The notes: generated by a model from the letters alone, not told the origin. 64,000 bases of DNA from CAYFLR01 sp964343805 (GCA_964343805.1 CAYFLR010000010.1:62001-126000), one strand, 5' to 3'. Shown: positions 1 through 8,827, counted from the stretch's first letter. Program-made: numbers and translations.

Positions 1-43
1 ATCTATAGATGAGTTAAAACATATAGATAGGAAAAATAGGCAT

Positions 44-1927
44 ATGAATTACACACCATTCAAACCCCACTTTCGACTTTTATTTGTTATTTTTACTCTC
101 TGTTCCTATTTATTTTTTGCTTGTGATGATCCCCAACCAGGTCCTATGAAAAGAGGTATAAAGAAAAACCAAAATGCCGCTACTAACAATAATAGTAATG
201 GGAATAGCACCAATCCAGATGGAACTCCCAGTACCGCCGATCAATTAGCCAACTTTGATTTAGATGCTGTTTTGGCGGGTCTAAAATCATTTTATAAAAC
301 TTCTGATCCTAATAGTAATGGTGCAAAATTAAAAAACTTTGAAGTTTCTATGCGTTACCATAAGAAATTAGAAGGCTATATCCCTTTTATAACATGGGAT
401 AATAATGACTATGTTCATTATGTTAGGCTCATGAGATGCACCAAGAAATTTTATGAAAACAAAGTAAAAGGAGCACTAGAAGAAGGTGCTTTGAGTAAGT
501 TTGCAAAATTTAATACTCAATCTAAGGCAAGTCCCAGCAATAATAATGATAATAACGATAATACTAACAACAATAATAACGATAACAAGAGTGCCTCCTT
601 GGTATTTGGCGGAGCTTTAGACGACTTAGTTGACGGAAAGACTTCTGTCGATGGTTTGATGAATCTAGATTATGACGAAATTCTATTGGATCCAAGTTCC
701 AAAGGATTCGAAGAGTGCTATGAAGTTAATGATTCGATTGTAATTCGAGAGATCTGGGACACTACTGCCAACCCAGGATTTCATACCTATTATGCCCAAG
801 GCTGTTTTAATAATAAAGGATGCTCTCCTTCCATAGCTTTCTTGGATATTGACTTTACACAAGATCGTATTAAGGTTCCATCCGATCTCTTTATGAGAAG
901 AGATAGTATTTTTAAGCAGTTAAAAGAGGTTACAGTGGGTTTGGTAGAGGCAGACGAAGAGGCCGATAAAGAATTTGATAAGTGTAGCGAAAATTTGGAC
1001 TCCGGAATTGATGCTATTATTAAGAATAAGACAGTAGGAATGTATTGGACTATGGGAGTTGTGGGAGTTCTAACAGTAGCATCTTTAAGTGCAGAATTGA
1101 TGAGTGGTGGTTCTGGTGGATCTGGCGGGTCAGGAGGATCAGGAGGTTCAGGAGGATCAGGAGGTTCAGGGGGATCAGGAGGTTCAGGAGGAATCACCGG
1201 TGCTGTAACCCAAGGAGTAAAGAATGAAGCTATGGGACGTGCCGATGCTGAATTTAATAAACAATTTGGCACAGGGGGTAACTGTGGAGCTCCTAAGTCA
1301 AAACCAGAAGAGCATGAAGATAAGATGGCTAGACATAAATGTGTACAAGGAAACTTTGCACAAGGAGCTAAGCAAGTCGCCATGTCTGGCGGGAATGGCT
1401 ATGCGATAGCCAATGCGGTTGGAGGAGCTGTAATTAACTCTCTTCCTATGAATAATTCTCGTTTAGGTGGGATGGGAGCCTCAGGTATTGGTTATGCCGT
1501 AGAGAAAATAAAAACCAAAGAAGAGGATGCTCTGAAAATGAAAAAAACCTGTGTAGGGGCATCTAAGGCTCTTGCCCAACGAGAAGAGTATCTTTTTAGA
1601 CAAGATATGCTGATTGCTGACCTAGCTGATGAGATTCGCTATCTCCGTCTCTATGTGGATGAAGATGGAGCTGTAGAGGGCAATGAACTGTTGGAAGATT
1701 ATGTAGATACCAACTACAACACTGGTTTTCTTGATTACATTTCAGCGAAAGAAAACTGTGACAGCCAGCTCATGTGTCTGAAATTCTCAGGGACACGAAA
1801 AACTTGTCGTGAATGCTCAGAAGAAGAGCTTATAGATCTGAAGGAAGAGCTCGCAGAAGCGGAAGAAGAACGTAAAGAGGCTGAAAAAGAACGCAAAGAA
1901 AAGGAAAAGAGTCAGCAAGCTAACTAA
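44..1927 (+). CDS. Predicted lipoprotein A with Gly-Gly-Ser repeat (lipoprotein operon gene 1)
   Basis: A 627-residue exported protein of unknown function. The N-terminus is a lipoprotein signal peptide: a basic start, a hydrophobic stretch and a lipobox-like FFAC with Cys27 as the lipidated residue. Two Asn-rich linkers follow (about residues 44-56 and 165-183). A cysteine-bearing region has YVRLMRC near residue 130, FEECYE near 226 and a CFNNKGC element near 253. Next come a predicted helix, a short hydrophobic segment (MGVVGVLTVASL), a long GGS repeat (about residues 354-383) and a Lys/Glu-rich C-terminal coiled coil. The order of cysteines, hydrophobic Gly-rich segment and coiled coil is shared with the genes at 4554 and 5839, so they look paralogous. 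It is the first gene of a run of five same-strand lipoprotein genes. No known family was recognised. The ATG at 44 follows a weak AGG, so the exact start is moderately certain. Confidence 0.75.
   Translation: MNYTPFKPHFRLLFVIFTLCSYLFFACDDPQPGPMKRGIKKNQNAATNNNSNGNSTNPDGTPSTADQLANFDLDAVLAGLKSFYKTSDPNSNGAKLKNFEVSMRYHKKLEGYIPFITWDNNDYVHYVRLMRCTKKFYENKVKGALEEGALSKFAKFNTQSKASPSNNNDNNDNTNNNNNDNKSASLVFGGALDDLVDGKTSVDGLMNLDYDEILLDPSSKGFEECYEVNDSIVIREIWDTTANPGFHTYYAQGCFNNKGCSPSIAFLDIDFTQDRIKVPSDLFMRRDSIFKQLKEVTVGLVEADEEADKEFDKCSENLDSGIDAIIKNKTVGMYWTMGVVGVLTVASLSAELMSGGSGGSGGSGGSGGSGGSGGSGGSGGSGGITGAVTQGVKNEAMGRADAEFNKQFGTGGNCGAPKSKPEEHEDKMARHKCVQGNFAQGAKQVAMSGGNGYAIANAVGGAVINSLPMNNSRLGGMGASGIGYAVEKIKTKEEDALKMKKTCVGASKALAQREEYLFRQDMLIADLADEIRYLRLYVDEDGAVEGNELLEDYVDTNYNTGFLDYISAKENCDSQLMCLKFSGTRKTCRECSEEELIDLKEELAEAEEERKEAEKERKEKEKSQQAN
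1103..1192 (+). repeat. In-frame tandem repeat encoding Gly-Gly-Ser units
   Basis: About ten 9-base units of the form GGAGGATCA / GGAGGTTCA lie inside lipoprotein A, alternating TCA/TCT with GGA/GGT/GGC codons. They encode a flexible (GGS)n linker directly after a hydrophobic segment. Because units are multiples of three, copy-number change would alter linker length without shifting the frame. Collapse or expansion during assembly is possible. Confidence 0.85.
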
Positions 1928-1946
1928 GCCATTAGAGGTGGATTAA

Positions 1947-2505
1947 ATGCGGAGTCATTTGAATATAATAAAATATATCTTGATGGGAGTCTTTTTAAGT
2001 CTCCTTTTGATCACCTGCTCAGACATTGTGAAAGAAGAGGCCGGTCTTAATAAAGATGAAGAGACTCAGAACCAGGGTACAGGTGATGCAAAAGGGGGGA
2101 AAAAAGAAGAAGATCTCAGAGAGCAAGAGAAACTAGATTACATAAAATCTTGGCGTGACATTGAAGCATGTAAAGTCGCTGAGTTGAAGGATGTGAAAGA
2201 ATCTAAAATTTTTGGTCTCGATGATGGGGGAGCGGCTCAATACAATCCAGAAGAGGAAATTACTGGTGACCAAGAAAGTGCCGCCATCCGAAAGTGTAAA
2301 TACAGTCTTAAATCCCAAGCCGTTATAGTTGATATGCTCGCTGAAGTGGTGGGTAAAATTGAAATCGTAACTAAGCAAAGAGCGGTGCAGTTGCGCATAT
2401 AAATCCGGTATGGAGATGGAAGATCAAGAGAAAAAGTCGATAATTCAAGATGGTGATGTGTGGAACAATATTATTAAGCCAATGTACGAGGTGGGTTGCC
2501 AATGA
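1947..2505 (+). CDS. Predicted small lipoprotein B, apparently frameshifted
   Basis: Second gene of the lipoprotein operon, function unknown. The protein begins with a lipoprotein signal (lipobox LITC, Cys24) followed by an acidic, Lys/Glu-rich region with single cysteines in IEACKV and RKCKYS. The frame from ATG 1947 ends at TAA 2400-2402. Another frame opens after 2370 and continues without a stop to TGA 2503-2505, encoding a plausible hydrophilic end (ending EVGCQ). That stop overlaps the next gene's ATG as ATGA, the arrangement expected for translational coupling. I infer one gene of about 185 codons with a one-base insertion (or two-base loss) between 2371 and 2400, either an assembly error or a real mutation. 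A premature natural stop at 2402 is the alternative. Confidence 0.6.
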
Positions 2506-4553
2506 GTAAGCTATTCTATCTATTTTTCATAAGTTTCTTTGTTATAAGTACCGGCTGTAATGAAGAAAAAGAATTGCCAGCTGCTAAAAAGAATGAGACC
2601 CAAAGTACGGCTCCTGCCGCTCCAGGTCAGTCGAGTAATGCTACCATTGGGACGAAGCCGGCAACGGTGTTAGCCGCTGATCATATGGATGCCAAATTTA
2701 TGACCGCTGAGGACTTTAAATTTGGCATTGGTGAACTCAAAGAGAGAATCACTAAGCTAATTGATGTTAATAGAAACCTTGTCACCCGAGTTGAGGATCT
2801 CCGTAAAACAGGGTGTTTTTTACGCCGTCCACTCACTGAATTAGAGGTGGTGCTATTTACGGAACGTGAGCCCGAACCTAAATATCACTCAGATCATGGC
2901 AATGGAAGTTCGCTAACAATTGATTTAGGAGCTTGGACGATAGGGCCATTGAAAGCCAGTGATTCAAAGGTTCCTGAAGGGTTGTCGGGTAGACCGGTTT
3001 TAAAATATTCAAAAGTATTCGAAGAGGGTAGTAAAGCTACTCTCAATGATATTCAAAAACTGGTGGTGATTAAGCCCATTGCAGGGGAATATTTTAAAGA
3101 GGTAATTAACACCTATGAGGAATGTTCTTCCAGCGCAAAGCTTTTTCCCTTAGTTGAAGCGGGCTTCTTCAAAACATTGTTCCATGCCACCATCGGTGAT
3201 AGTTGTATGGATACCTATACTGTGACCGAACATGCGATGCGTGAACGAGATCAAGTTTTTCTTTATCGCATGCAGATGTTTGCCACTACAACCACTACCG
3301 GCGGCAAAGCTTGGAGAAGAAAGATCTTTGATGAAGATCTAGATGGAGGGATTCGTCTTAATAATCTGCGTTCTCAATATGGATTTTTCTCCTTTGTGGG
3401 AGAGACCAACTGGCATATGATGTCCAATGATAAGAACTGTGAAGAGGTTCATCAGGGTGAAGTGGTCGGTACAGAGGAGATTTATAATTGGATTTCCAAT
3501 AATATCGGAGGAGGTTTCCCTGACTGCGTCGTCATCACAGATTTACAGACGGGGAGGCGTGAGTGTCTAGTTGATGAAAATGCTAAGATTAATGAGGATG
3601 TTGTTTCATGGGATGATGAGCTTGAGTACACCCGTGAAGCCTTCTACAAAAAGCATCTGGATGCCAAGGAACCAACCACAGAAAATGATAATGACAATAA
3701 TACAGCTTCGCTTGTTTCTCATCCAGAAAGGCAGTTAAATTACTACTTAGCTAAAGAACCTCAAGTGATCACCCCTCTCTTTTTCCTTACAGGTTATGGA
3801 AAGGCTGAAAGTGAGGATGCCTTACGAGGTGAGTGGGAATATTTAAAGGGTATGTACGACAATCTACAGAGTCAATTTTTCTATATGCATGCGGAGAAGG
3901 ATATCCTAACCAATGAGGGCTGTTTTTATCAAATGAATATCACCTCTATGAAATTGAAGATGATAGCGGATGTCTATCATAATTTTGGGGGGGAATTTCA
4001 TAAAGTGGCCCCACTGGATTCGGCCCCATCTTTTACCCATACCAAGCCGTCTCCATTAACGAGTGTCACGGCTAAAGGCCGACCTCGAGGTTTAAAACTC
4101 AGCTTGGGATTTACTACCCCGGTGATTAATATTCCTTTTGTGGATGATATGTTGTCGGAGAAAAGTAATACCTATGTTCTTCCCCCCGCTTTTTATCGCG
4201 GAAAACAAATAAAGGATATCAAGTTTATAAGACTCACTAAAAGAGGATTAGGTCGTCAGTATGATGCGGCTATGAAAGAGTGGAAAGCGGTGAATCGAGC
4301 TGTCTTTGGCGGTAAGGCGGAGGAAAAGAAAGGGGATGACTGGGTTCATATTGAGGAGGATACCATAAAATTGGATACCTTTGAGTTACATATCAATGGT
4401 TTGGTCGCTTATGGAAACTATGAAATGAACTGGGTCCTTTCCAGTGCCTCTCTTCAGTATTCTGATTTTTCAATTCAGAAAAATCCATGGTGGCGAAGGC
4501 AGAGTGGGCGAAAAGATTGTGATGTGATTGAAATGGTTGAGGTGTCAAAATAG
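2502..4553 (+). CDS. Predicted large lipoprotein C
   Basis: Third gene of the lipoprotein operon, 683 residues from ATG 2502, function unknown. A TTG at 2496 is also in frame, but ATG 2502 has a good GAGGTGG ribosome-binding site at 2488-2494 and overlaps the preceding frame as ATGA. The signal peptide ends in a lipobox-like STGC, giving a lipidated Cys near residue 19. An Ala/Pro/Thr-rich linker follows, then a mixed alpha/beta body with scattered cysteines (TGC, YEEC, DSC, KNCEE, DCVV, NEGC, KDC) that could form disulfides in the periplasm. No family was recognised. It does not obviously share the Gly-rich hydrophobic module of genes A, D and E. Its stop is immediately followed by the ATG of the next gene, supporting co-expression. 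Confidence 0.75.
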   Translation: MSKLFYLFFISFFVISTGCNEEKELPAAKKNETQSTAPAAPGQSSNATIGTKPATVLAADHMDAKFMTAEDFKFGIGELKERITKLIDVNRNLVTRVEDLRKTGCFLRRPLTELEVVLFTEREPEPKYHSDHGNGSSLTIDLGAWTIGPLKASDSKVPEGLSGRPVLKYSKVFEEGSKATLNDIQKLVVIKPIAGEYFKEVINTYEECSSSAKLFPLVEAGFFKTLFHATIGDSCMDTYTVTEHAMRERDQVFLYRMQMFATTTTTGGKAWRRKIFDEDLDGGIRLNNLRSQYGFFSFVGETNWHMMSNDKNCEEVHQGEVVGTEEIYNWISNNIGGGFPDCVVITDLQTGRRECLVDENAKINEDVVSWDDELEYTREAFYKKHLDAKEPTTENDNDNNTASLVSHPERQLNYYLAKEPQVITPLFFLTGYGKAESEDALRGEWEYLKGMYDNLQSQFFYMHAEKDILTNEGCFYQMNITSMKLKMIADVYHNFGGEFHKVAPLDSAPSFTHTKPSPLTSVTAKGRPRGLKLSLGFTTPVINIPFVDDMLSEKSNTYVLPPAFYRGKQIKDIKFIRLTKRGLGRQYDAAMKEWKAVNRAVFGGKAEEKKGDDWVHIEEDTIKLDTFELHINGLVAYGNYEMNWVLSSASLQYSDFSIQKNPWWRRQSGRKDCDVIEMVEVSK

Positions 4554-5846
4554 ATGGGTGTTATTATGAATAGGTATAAAATATTTGTTTTATTGATATC
4601 TCTGACCCTCTTTACTTGTGCGGAAGAGAAACAGCTGCCACCATCCAAATCTGCCGTGGATAGAGCTTTAGAAGAGCGGGCTCAGCAGAATGTTAAGTTA
4701 AGGCAAAATGCGGCTCAAAAGTTGGCTAAATTTGGTGTTACCATGAAGCCCATTCCTAAACTCCCTAAAGTTAATCCTCAAGGGATGATGCTCAGGAATT
4801 TTACCGCCGGCTTAAAGCAGTTGCAGTGGGGAACGGTGGTTACTCTCTCTTATGACCGAGATCCTCAATCGGATTATTTACAAATTAAACGTTGTGACTC
4901 TTCAATTGAAGTGAATGGCCTACTCAATAAGCCGCTGGGGAAGGTGGAGACTAAAGATGTGGAGAAATTGGCTGATATCTTTCAAGATTATGACAATGGG
5001 AATAAGCAGGCCTTTGAGAAAGATAATGGAGGAGATATAAATAATTATTGGCGCAGTGCCAGCATCAGTGGCTGTGAAATTCTCAGTAACATGGTGGTAG
5101 AGGAGCAGTTCTATGATGTCTTAGCTAAACCCGATCATGAATATTATTATATAGCCCGTGTCTGTGTGAATGATGATCGAGTCACCAAGGTGGAAGGTAA
5201 AATGAATCCGAGTTCTTGCAGCGATACTGTAAAACTTTCCAATAAAATTCAATATGTAGATATGTTGATTGGTAAAGAGCGTGAATATAAAATGCGTTTT
5301 CAAAGAGCTCGGAATAAGATGAATAAGTTTATTGCCATCGTTCATGAAGCGGCAATTAAATTGGCTGAGGCCTGGGACATATGTGAAACTAGAAACATTA
5401 AACATAGAGTAGCAAAGGAGAGACGAGAGGGTTATGCTTTAATAGGGGGTATGGCCATTGGTGCAGTCGCTAGTTTTGCCGGAGGCTTTATGGGAGGAGG
5501 ATCTGCTGTAGGAGGTTTTAATAATGTTATGGGCTCTATGGAATTTGGAACACAGATTGGATCGGCTATAGCAGATATTATGGCAAAGCCTGAAGATTTT
5601 GAAACCACCTGTACCGAAGCGGAGAAATGGAATAAAAGACTGGAGCCTTACAGAGATAGTTATAACCAAATAAAAGAAGAACTTGAGAATGTTAAGAAAG
5701 ATCTTGACTCTCTAAATAATATGAAAGAATCGGTGGAAGAGCAGAAAGAGGACCTGGGAGACACTCAAGACGACTCAGAGAAGGAAGCGCTCAAAGAGGA
5801 ACAGCAGAAACAGGCAGCTGCTAAGGAGGAACAAGCAGGTGAATAA
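4554..5846 (+). CDS. Predicted lipoprotein D with cysteine framework, Gly-rich segment and coiled coil
   Basis: Fourth gene of the operon, 430 residues if ATG 4554 is used; an internal ATG at 4566 gives a more typical lipoprotein signal (MNRYKIFVLL...). The lipobox is LFTC. The body carries YLQIKRC, ISGCEIL, IARVCV and SSC, then a predicted coiled coil with DICETRN. A Gly/Ala-rich hydrophobic region with GGMAIGAVASFAGG and GFMGGGSAVGG could insert in or pack against a membrane. After TTCTEAEKW a long Glu/Lys/Gln coiled coil forms the C-terminus. These landmarks occur in the same order in genes A and E. ATG 4554 abuts the upstream stop and has GAGGTG about ten bases before it. Function unknown; inferred to act in the periplasm as a partner of the neighbouring lipoproteins. 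Confidence 0.75.
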   Translation: MGVIMNRYKIFVLLISLTLFTCAEEKQLPPSKSAVDRALEERAQQNVKLRQNAAQKLAKFGVTMKPIPKLPKVNPQGMMLRNFTAGLKQLQWGTVVTLSYDRDPQSDYLQIKRCDSSIEVNGLLNKPLGKVETKDVEKLADIFQDYDNGNKQAFEKDNGGDINNYWRSASISGCEILSNMVVEEQFYDVLAKPDHEYYYIARVCVNDDRVTKVEGKMNPSSCSDTVKLSNKIQYVDMLIGKEREYKMRFQRARNKMNKFIAIVHEAAIKLAEAWDICETRNIKHRVAKERREGYALIGGMAIGAVASFAGGFMGGGSAVGGFNNVMGSMEFGTQIGSAIADIMAKPEDFETTCTEAEKWNKRLEPYRDSYNQIKEELENVKKDLDSLNNMKESVEEQKEDLGDTQDDSEKEALKEEQQKQAAAKEEQAGE

Positions 5847-7167
5847 TTCAATAAGAATCGTCACTTTACTTATTATTTCGCTGTTTTTCATGTACACCTG
5901 TACTGAAGCAGAGGGACCTGCAGGTCCTAAGCCCCTTGATGAAAAAGAGCAAGGTACCGGCGATGGAAATGGTGGTAAAGGTCAAACGGGAAATTCAAAT
6001 CAGGTGGCGGCAGTCCCCTTTGATGAACCTCCAGCCTATACAGACCCCTATTTAGCCACTTTAAAAAGTGTGAAATTGATAGTAGAAGAACGTTACCCTG
6101 GGTCCGCATTAGGTGAGGTCCCCAAAATAGAGGTGGAATTCGAAGAAGATAACAAGGTTCATTATTATCAGGTGATGAGATGTCCCAACTCGATTCGTAA
6201 GAAATTAGTCACCTCTATGGATTTTGATCCCTTAAAACAAGAGTATGCCAAGGGATCTATTTTTGCAGAGAGTGATTTTAAAGAGGTTTGGCAGCGTGTG
6301 GCTCCCTTTGAGGGTTGTAAAATGATTGCCGACTATGTTTTGACTGCTAAATTTCAAGATATCACCGCCTCTTCGGCGAATATTTTTTATCTTATCAGGC
6401 CCTGCGTTCTTCCTGAACGAACTATCCGGACCGATCGATGTAACTATCGTTACTATAAAACCAACTCTATGAACTATGTAAATGATTTAATAGAGAAAAA
6501 TCAAGAGTTGCTGGAAAAACTAGAGCGAGAGCGTCAATCCATGTCTCGCAAAATGATTGAAATCGCAGATCTTCAACAAGACGCCATGAATTATATTTCG
6601 GTCTGTGAATTCAATGAGATTCAAAAAATAGCCCAAAAAAAGCGCTTTGCAGGTATGATGAAAATGGCCTTAACTGCCGTGGGTACTGTGATAGGGGGTT
6701 ATTGTGGTGGAGCTAGTGGGGCCTATTATGGTGCTAAATTAGCCATGGGGTTAGGAGATAAGCTCTTTTCAAAATATTCTGATGCTCTGCCTGAAGAGTG
6801 TAAAAAAGAAATGCAGCCGGTTTTTGATCGAATGCAAGAGCTCAATAAAGAGGTGCAACAGCACTCTTATAAGGTGGATGAATATCGTTATGAACTCGGT
6901 GAGTTAAAGAAAACCACCACACTTGAGATGGAAACCAAGACTCTTGAAGATTATATGGACAGTATTAAGTTAGAAGAGGATTCGGATATTGATGCTTATA
7001 TCGCCGCCTATGAGGCGCAAGTGACAAATCCATCTGCTCCTGTGCCATATGGAGATGGATCTTCAACTCCAAGTTCAACTCCAAGTTCTACACCTAGTGC
7101 AAATAATACGAATACTTCTGCTCCTGCTCAAAGCGATCCATCGGGATCAAATAATAATAATAACTAA
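5839..7167 (+). CDS. Predicted lipoprotein E with cysteine framework and Gly-rich segment
   Basis: Fifth and last gene of the operon, 442 residues from GTG 5839, overlapping the previous gene by 8 bases. The start is supported by an excellent AGGAGG at 5825-5830. The lipobox-like sequence is MYTC. The body repeats the landmarks of genes A and D: YYQVMRC, FEGCKMI, LIRPCV and DRC, a coiled coil ending ISVCEFN, and a Gly-rich hydrophobic segment (VGTVIGGYCGGASGAYYG). EECKKEM and another coiled coil follow. The C-terminus is a low-complexity Ser/Thr/Pro then Asn-rich tail (about residues 395-442). The family was not recognised. Conservation of cysteine positions across three neighbours suggests tandem duplication and divergence with retained fold. 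Confidence 0.75.
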   Translation: MNNSIRIVTLLIISLFFMYTCTEAEGPAGPKPLDEKEQGTGDGNGGKGQTGNSNQVAAVPFDEPPAYTDPYLATLKSVKLIVEERYPGSALGEVPKIEVEFEEDNKVHYYQVMRCPNSIRKKLVTSMDFDPLKQEYAKGSIFAESDFKEVWQRVAPFEGCKMIADYVLTAKFQDITASSANIFYLIRPCVLPERTIRTDRCNYRYYKTNSMNYVNDLIEKNQELLEKLERERQSMSRKMIEIADLQQDAMNYISVCEFNEIQKIAQKKRFAGMMKMALTAVGTVIGGYCGGASGAYYGAKLAMGLGDKLFSKYSDALPEECKKEMQPVFDRMQELNKEVQQHSYKVDEYRYELGELKKTTTLEMETKTLEDYMDSIKLEEDSDIDAYIAAYEAQVTNPSAPVPYGDGSSTPSSTPSSTPSANNTNTSAPAQSDPSGSNNNNN

Positions 7168-7198
7168 TTCTGAAGATTGGGGTTATGCCCCAGGTCAA

Positions 7199-7840
7199 TT
7201 AGAAGAAACTGATTCCACCATCGTCATCATCTTCAATGGATTTCTCTTCTGATAGGGTAGTAAAGCACTCTCTTAATATGTCTCGCTCTCCTTCCATGGT
7301 AGTGGTGTCATAAAGAGTTTGACCAAAGGGTTCAAAAGTTTCTCCTTCGGGGTCATAAAGAGTCATAATTTGCTCTAAGTCTGTTGAAGAAAGGCCATCT
7401 CCCCAAAGTCGAATAAATTTTGCTAAGTTACCGAAGTTTTGTTGAATTCTATCTTGATACTGAAGGGCAGTAATAATCGGTTCGATCAGATCTGAAATGC
7501 TTTGGTCTTTGCTAGACAGCTCTTGCAGAGCTCCCACCACATAGTTGATTTTCCCTTTCTTTTTAGGGTCTTGCTCTGCGCTTAATTCCTCTTTTTGCTG
7601 AGCAAGACTAAGAATTTGCTCTTTGACTTTTTCCAGAGCGTCAAGGGATTGGTTGGATAGATTCGCGATTCGCTCTGAATCTTGAAGTAGGGTATTCATG
7701 GTTTCGCCGATTTTGAGTGTGGCTACTTCAGTTACCTCTACACTTTTTATGAGAGCGGCTTCATAGAAGTCTATGAATTTTTTTGCTAGCTCATTGAAGG
7801 GGAACTTTTGATTTTCAAGCGTTATCGATGGTTTACTCAT
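7199..7840 (-). CDS. CheZ-like CheY-phosphatase (downstream copy)
   Basis: A 213-residue, largely helical protein close to the length of E. coli CheZ (214). Residues 125-134 read ALQYQDRIQQ: Asp130 and Gln134 have the D-x-x-x-Q spacing of the CheZ catalytic pair (Asp143/Gln147 in E. coli), within a similar 'LQxQD' helix. The last 11 residues (EDDDDGGISFF) resemble the acidic-hydrophobic tail by which CheZ binds phosphorylated CheY. By family knowledge it would speed dephosphorylation of a CheY-type regulator in the cytoplasm and so tune flagellar switching; the window encodes a CheY at 32437. It sits 23 bases downstream of a second CheZ-like gene, probably one operon. Assignment rests on motifs, not overall alignment; a structural coiled-coil protein is the alternative. 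Confidence 0.55.
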   Translation of the reverse strand: MSKPSITLENQKFPFNELAKKFIDFYEAALIKSVEVTEVATLKIGETMNTLLQDSERIANLSNQSLDALEKVKEQILSLAQQKEELSAEQDPKKKGKINYVVGALQELSSKDQSISDLIEPIITALQYQDRIQQNFGNLAKFIRLWGDGLSSTDLEQIMTLYDPEGETFEPFGQTLYDTTTMEGERDILRECFTTLSEEKSIEDDDDGGISFF

Positions 7841-7863
7841 GGTGGACCATTCCTTTGGTATTA

Positions 7864-8541
7864 CTAGAAAAAGGAAATATCATCTTGTATTTCGGTTTGC
7901 TCGTCATCTTCAGTAATTTCTTCATTTAAAAATATTTTATGAAAAATTTGGCGCTCATCAAACATGGTGAGCGATAGAAGAAGCTGGTTTAGAAAATCCG
8001 TAGCGTCTACTTCTTTATCAGATAGAAATGAATTCTCCCCGGTAAATTCTGAGAAATTCTTAAGAGCGGCTATGAGATGTTCAACTTTCTGAGCAAGGAT
8101 GTCAGTACATTGGAGTTCTAGCATCAAAGGGCCAATTTTATCTTTTAGACCTTGATCTAATCGTGCAATAACTTCAAGCTGTTTTTGGAGTCCTGCTAAA
8201 CCGAGTCGGTGTTCTTCCTGAGCTTCACTCTCCTCAAAATCAACCTCTTCCCCTGCTTCCATTTTCTCTTGTAGTTGGTCAATAATAGAGTCTACATCGT
8301 CATTTACAGTTTCTGCTTTTGGAATTATGGTGGAGAACTGATCCTTATAAAGCTCGATAAACCTTTGCATGGTTTCACTTTCTTCGGCATTCAAATATCC
8401 TAAAGAACCGCTCATGATAAGTTCTGTAGAGTTGGTAATACTTCCAAGCAATAATTCGAACATTTTATCTGAGACTTGAATCATCAGTTCGATAAATTGC
8501 CTTTCTTTCTGGTGGAATCCATCACTTATCTCATTAGACAT
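7864..8541 (-). CDS. CheZ-like CheY-phosphatase (upstream copy)
   Basis: A 225-residue acidic, helical protein. Residues 141-151 (LELQCTDILAQ) place Asp147 and Gln151 at CheZ-like D-x-x-x-Q spacing, and the C-terminus ends in QDDISFF, almost the same tail as the neighbouring gene (GGISFF). The two proteins therefore share a catalytic-like motif and a docking-like peptide but little else at a glance, which fits paralogues that diverged long ago. It is the first gene of the minus-strand pair and is divergent from the HD-GYP gene at 8828. The start ATG has only a weak GGAG about a dozen bases upstream. Role inferred as CheY-P phosphatase or CheY-P-responsive partner; not proven. Confidence 0.5.
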   Translation of the reverse strand: MSNEISDGFHQKERQFIELMIQVSDKMFELLLGSITNSTELIMSGSLGYLNAEESETMQRFIELYKDQFSTIIPKAETVNDDVDSIIDQLQEKMEAGEEVDFEESEAQEEHRLGLAGLQKQLEVIARLDQGLKDKIGPLMLELQCTDILAQKVEHLIAALKNFSEFTGENSFLSDKEVDATDFLNQLLLSLTMFDERQIFHKIFLNEEITEDDEQTEIQDDISFF

Positions 8542-8757
8542 TTAACTCAACTCCGTAAGCAAGTTTCGGCGACTGCAATTTAAAAACATCTACCTCTATG
8601 TGGTGTTGTAAATATACAGTCTTATAGAAGACTATTAGTTACGCCGCTCTTTTCACCTAAAGCAAAGTTTCGCAGGGCCATATATAAGTAAATGTTTTAA
8701 CTGGTAACTATTTTATCATTTTTTTCTGAGCTGTACAGTGTTTCATTAATTTTTTTG

Positions 8758-8784
8758 TAAATCTTTTTTTTTTCTTACCGATAG
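8758..8784 (+). promoter_or_regulatory. Sigma-28 (FliA)-type promoter candidate upstream of HD-GYP gene
   Basis: TAAA at 8758-8761 is separated by exactly 15 bases from ACCGATAG at 8777-8784, close to the flagellar sigma-28 consensus TAAA-N15-GCCGATAA. Transcription would begin near 8791, shortly before the HD-GYP gene. The rest of the intergenic region (8542-8827) is AT-rich and holds a small inverted repeat, AGTCTT-ATAG-AAGACT, near 8620. Confidence 0.5.
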
Positions 8785-8827
8785 GAGGGGATAGTGATGA
8801 AACAAGTGTTCTATTATCTACACTGAG

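Noticed and set aside
790..1383. Minus-strand frame of 197 codons with a Pro-Glu-Pro repeat inside the first lipoprotein gene.
   Set aside because: The repeat is the antisense reading of the GGS codons; the plus-strand gene has a signal peptide, operon context and paralogues.
8797..8826. Nine-codon leader peptide before the HD-GYP gene.
   Set aside because: No stalling motif or attenuator structure; a mis-sequenced start is an equally simple explanation, so it is kept only as a finding.
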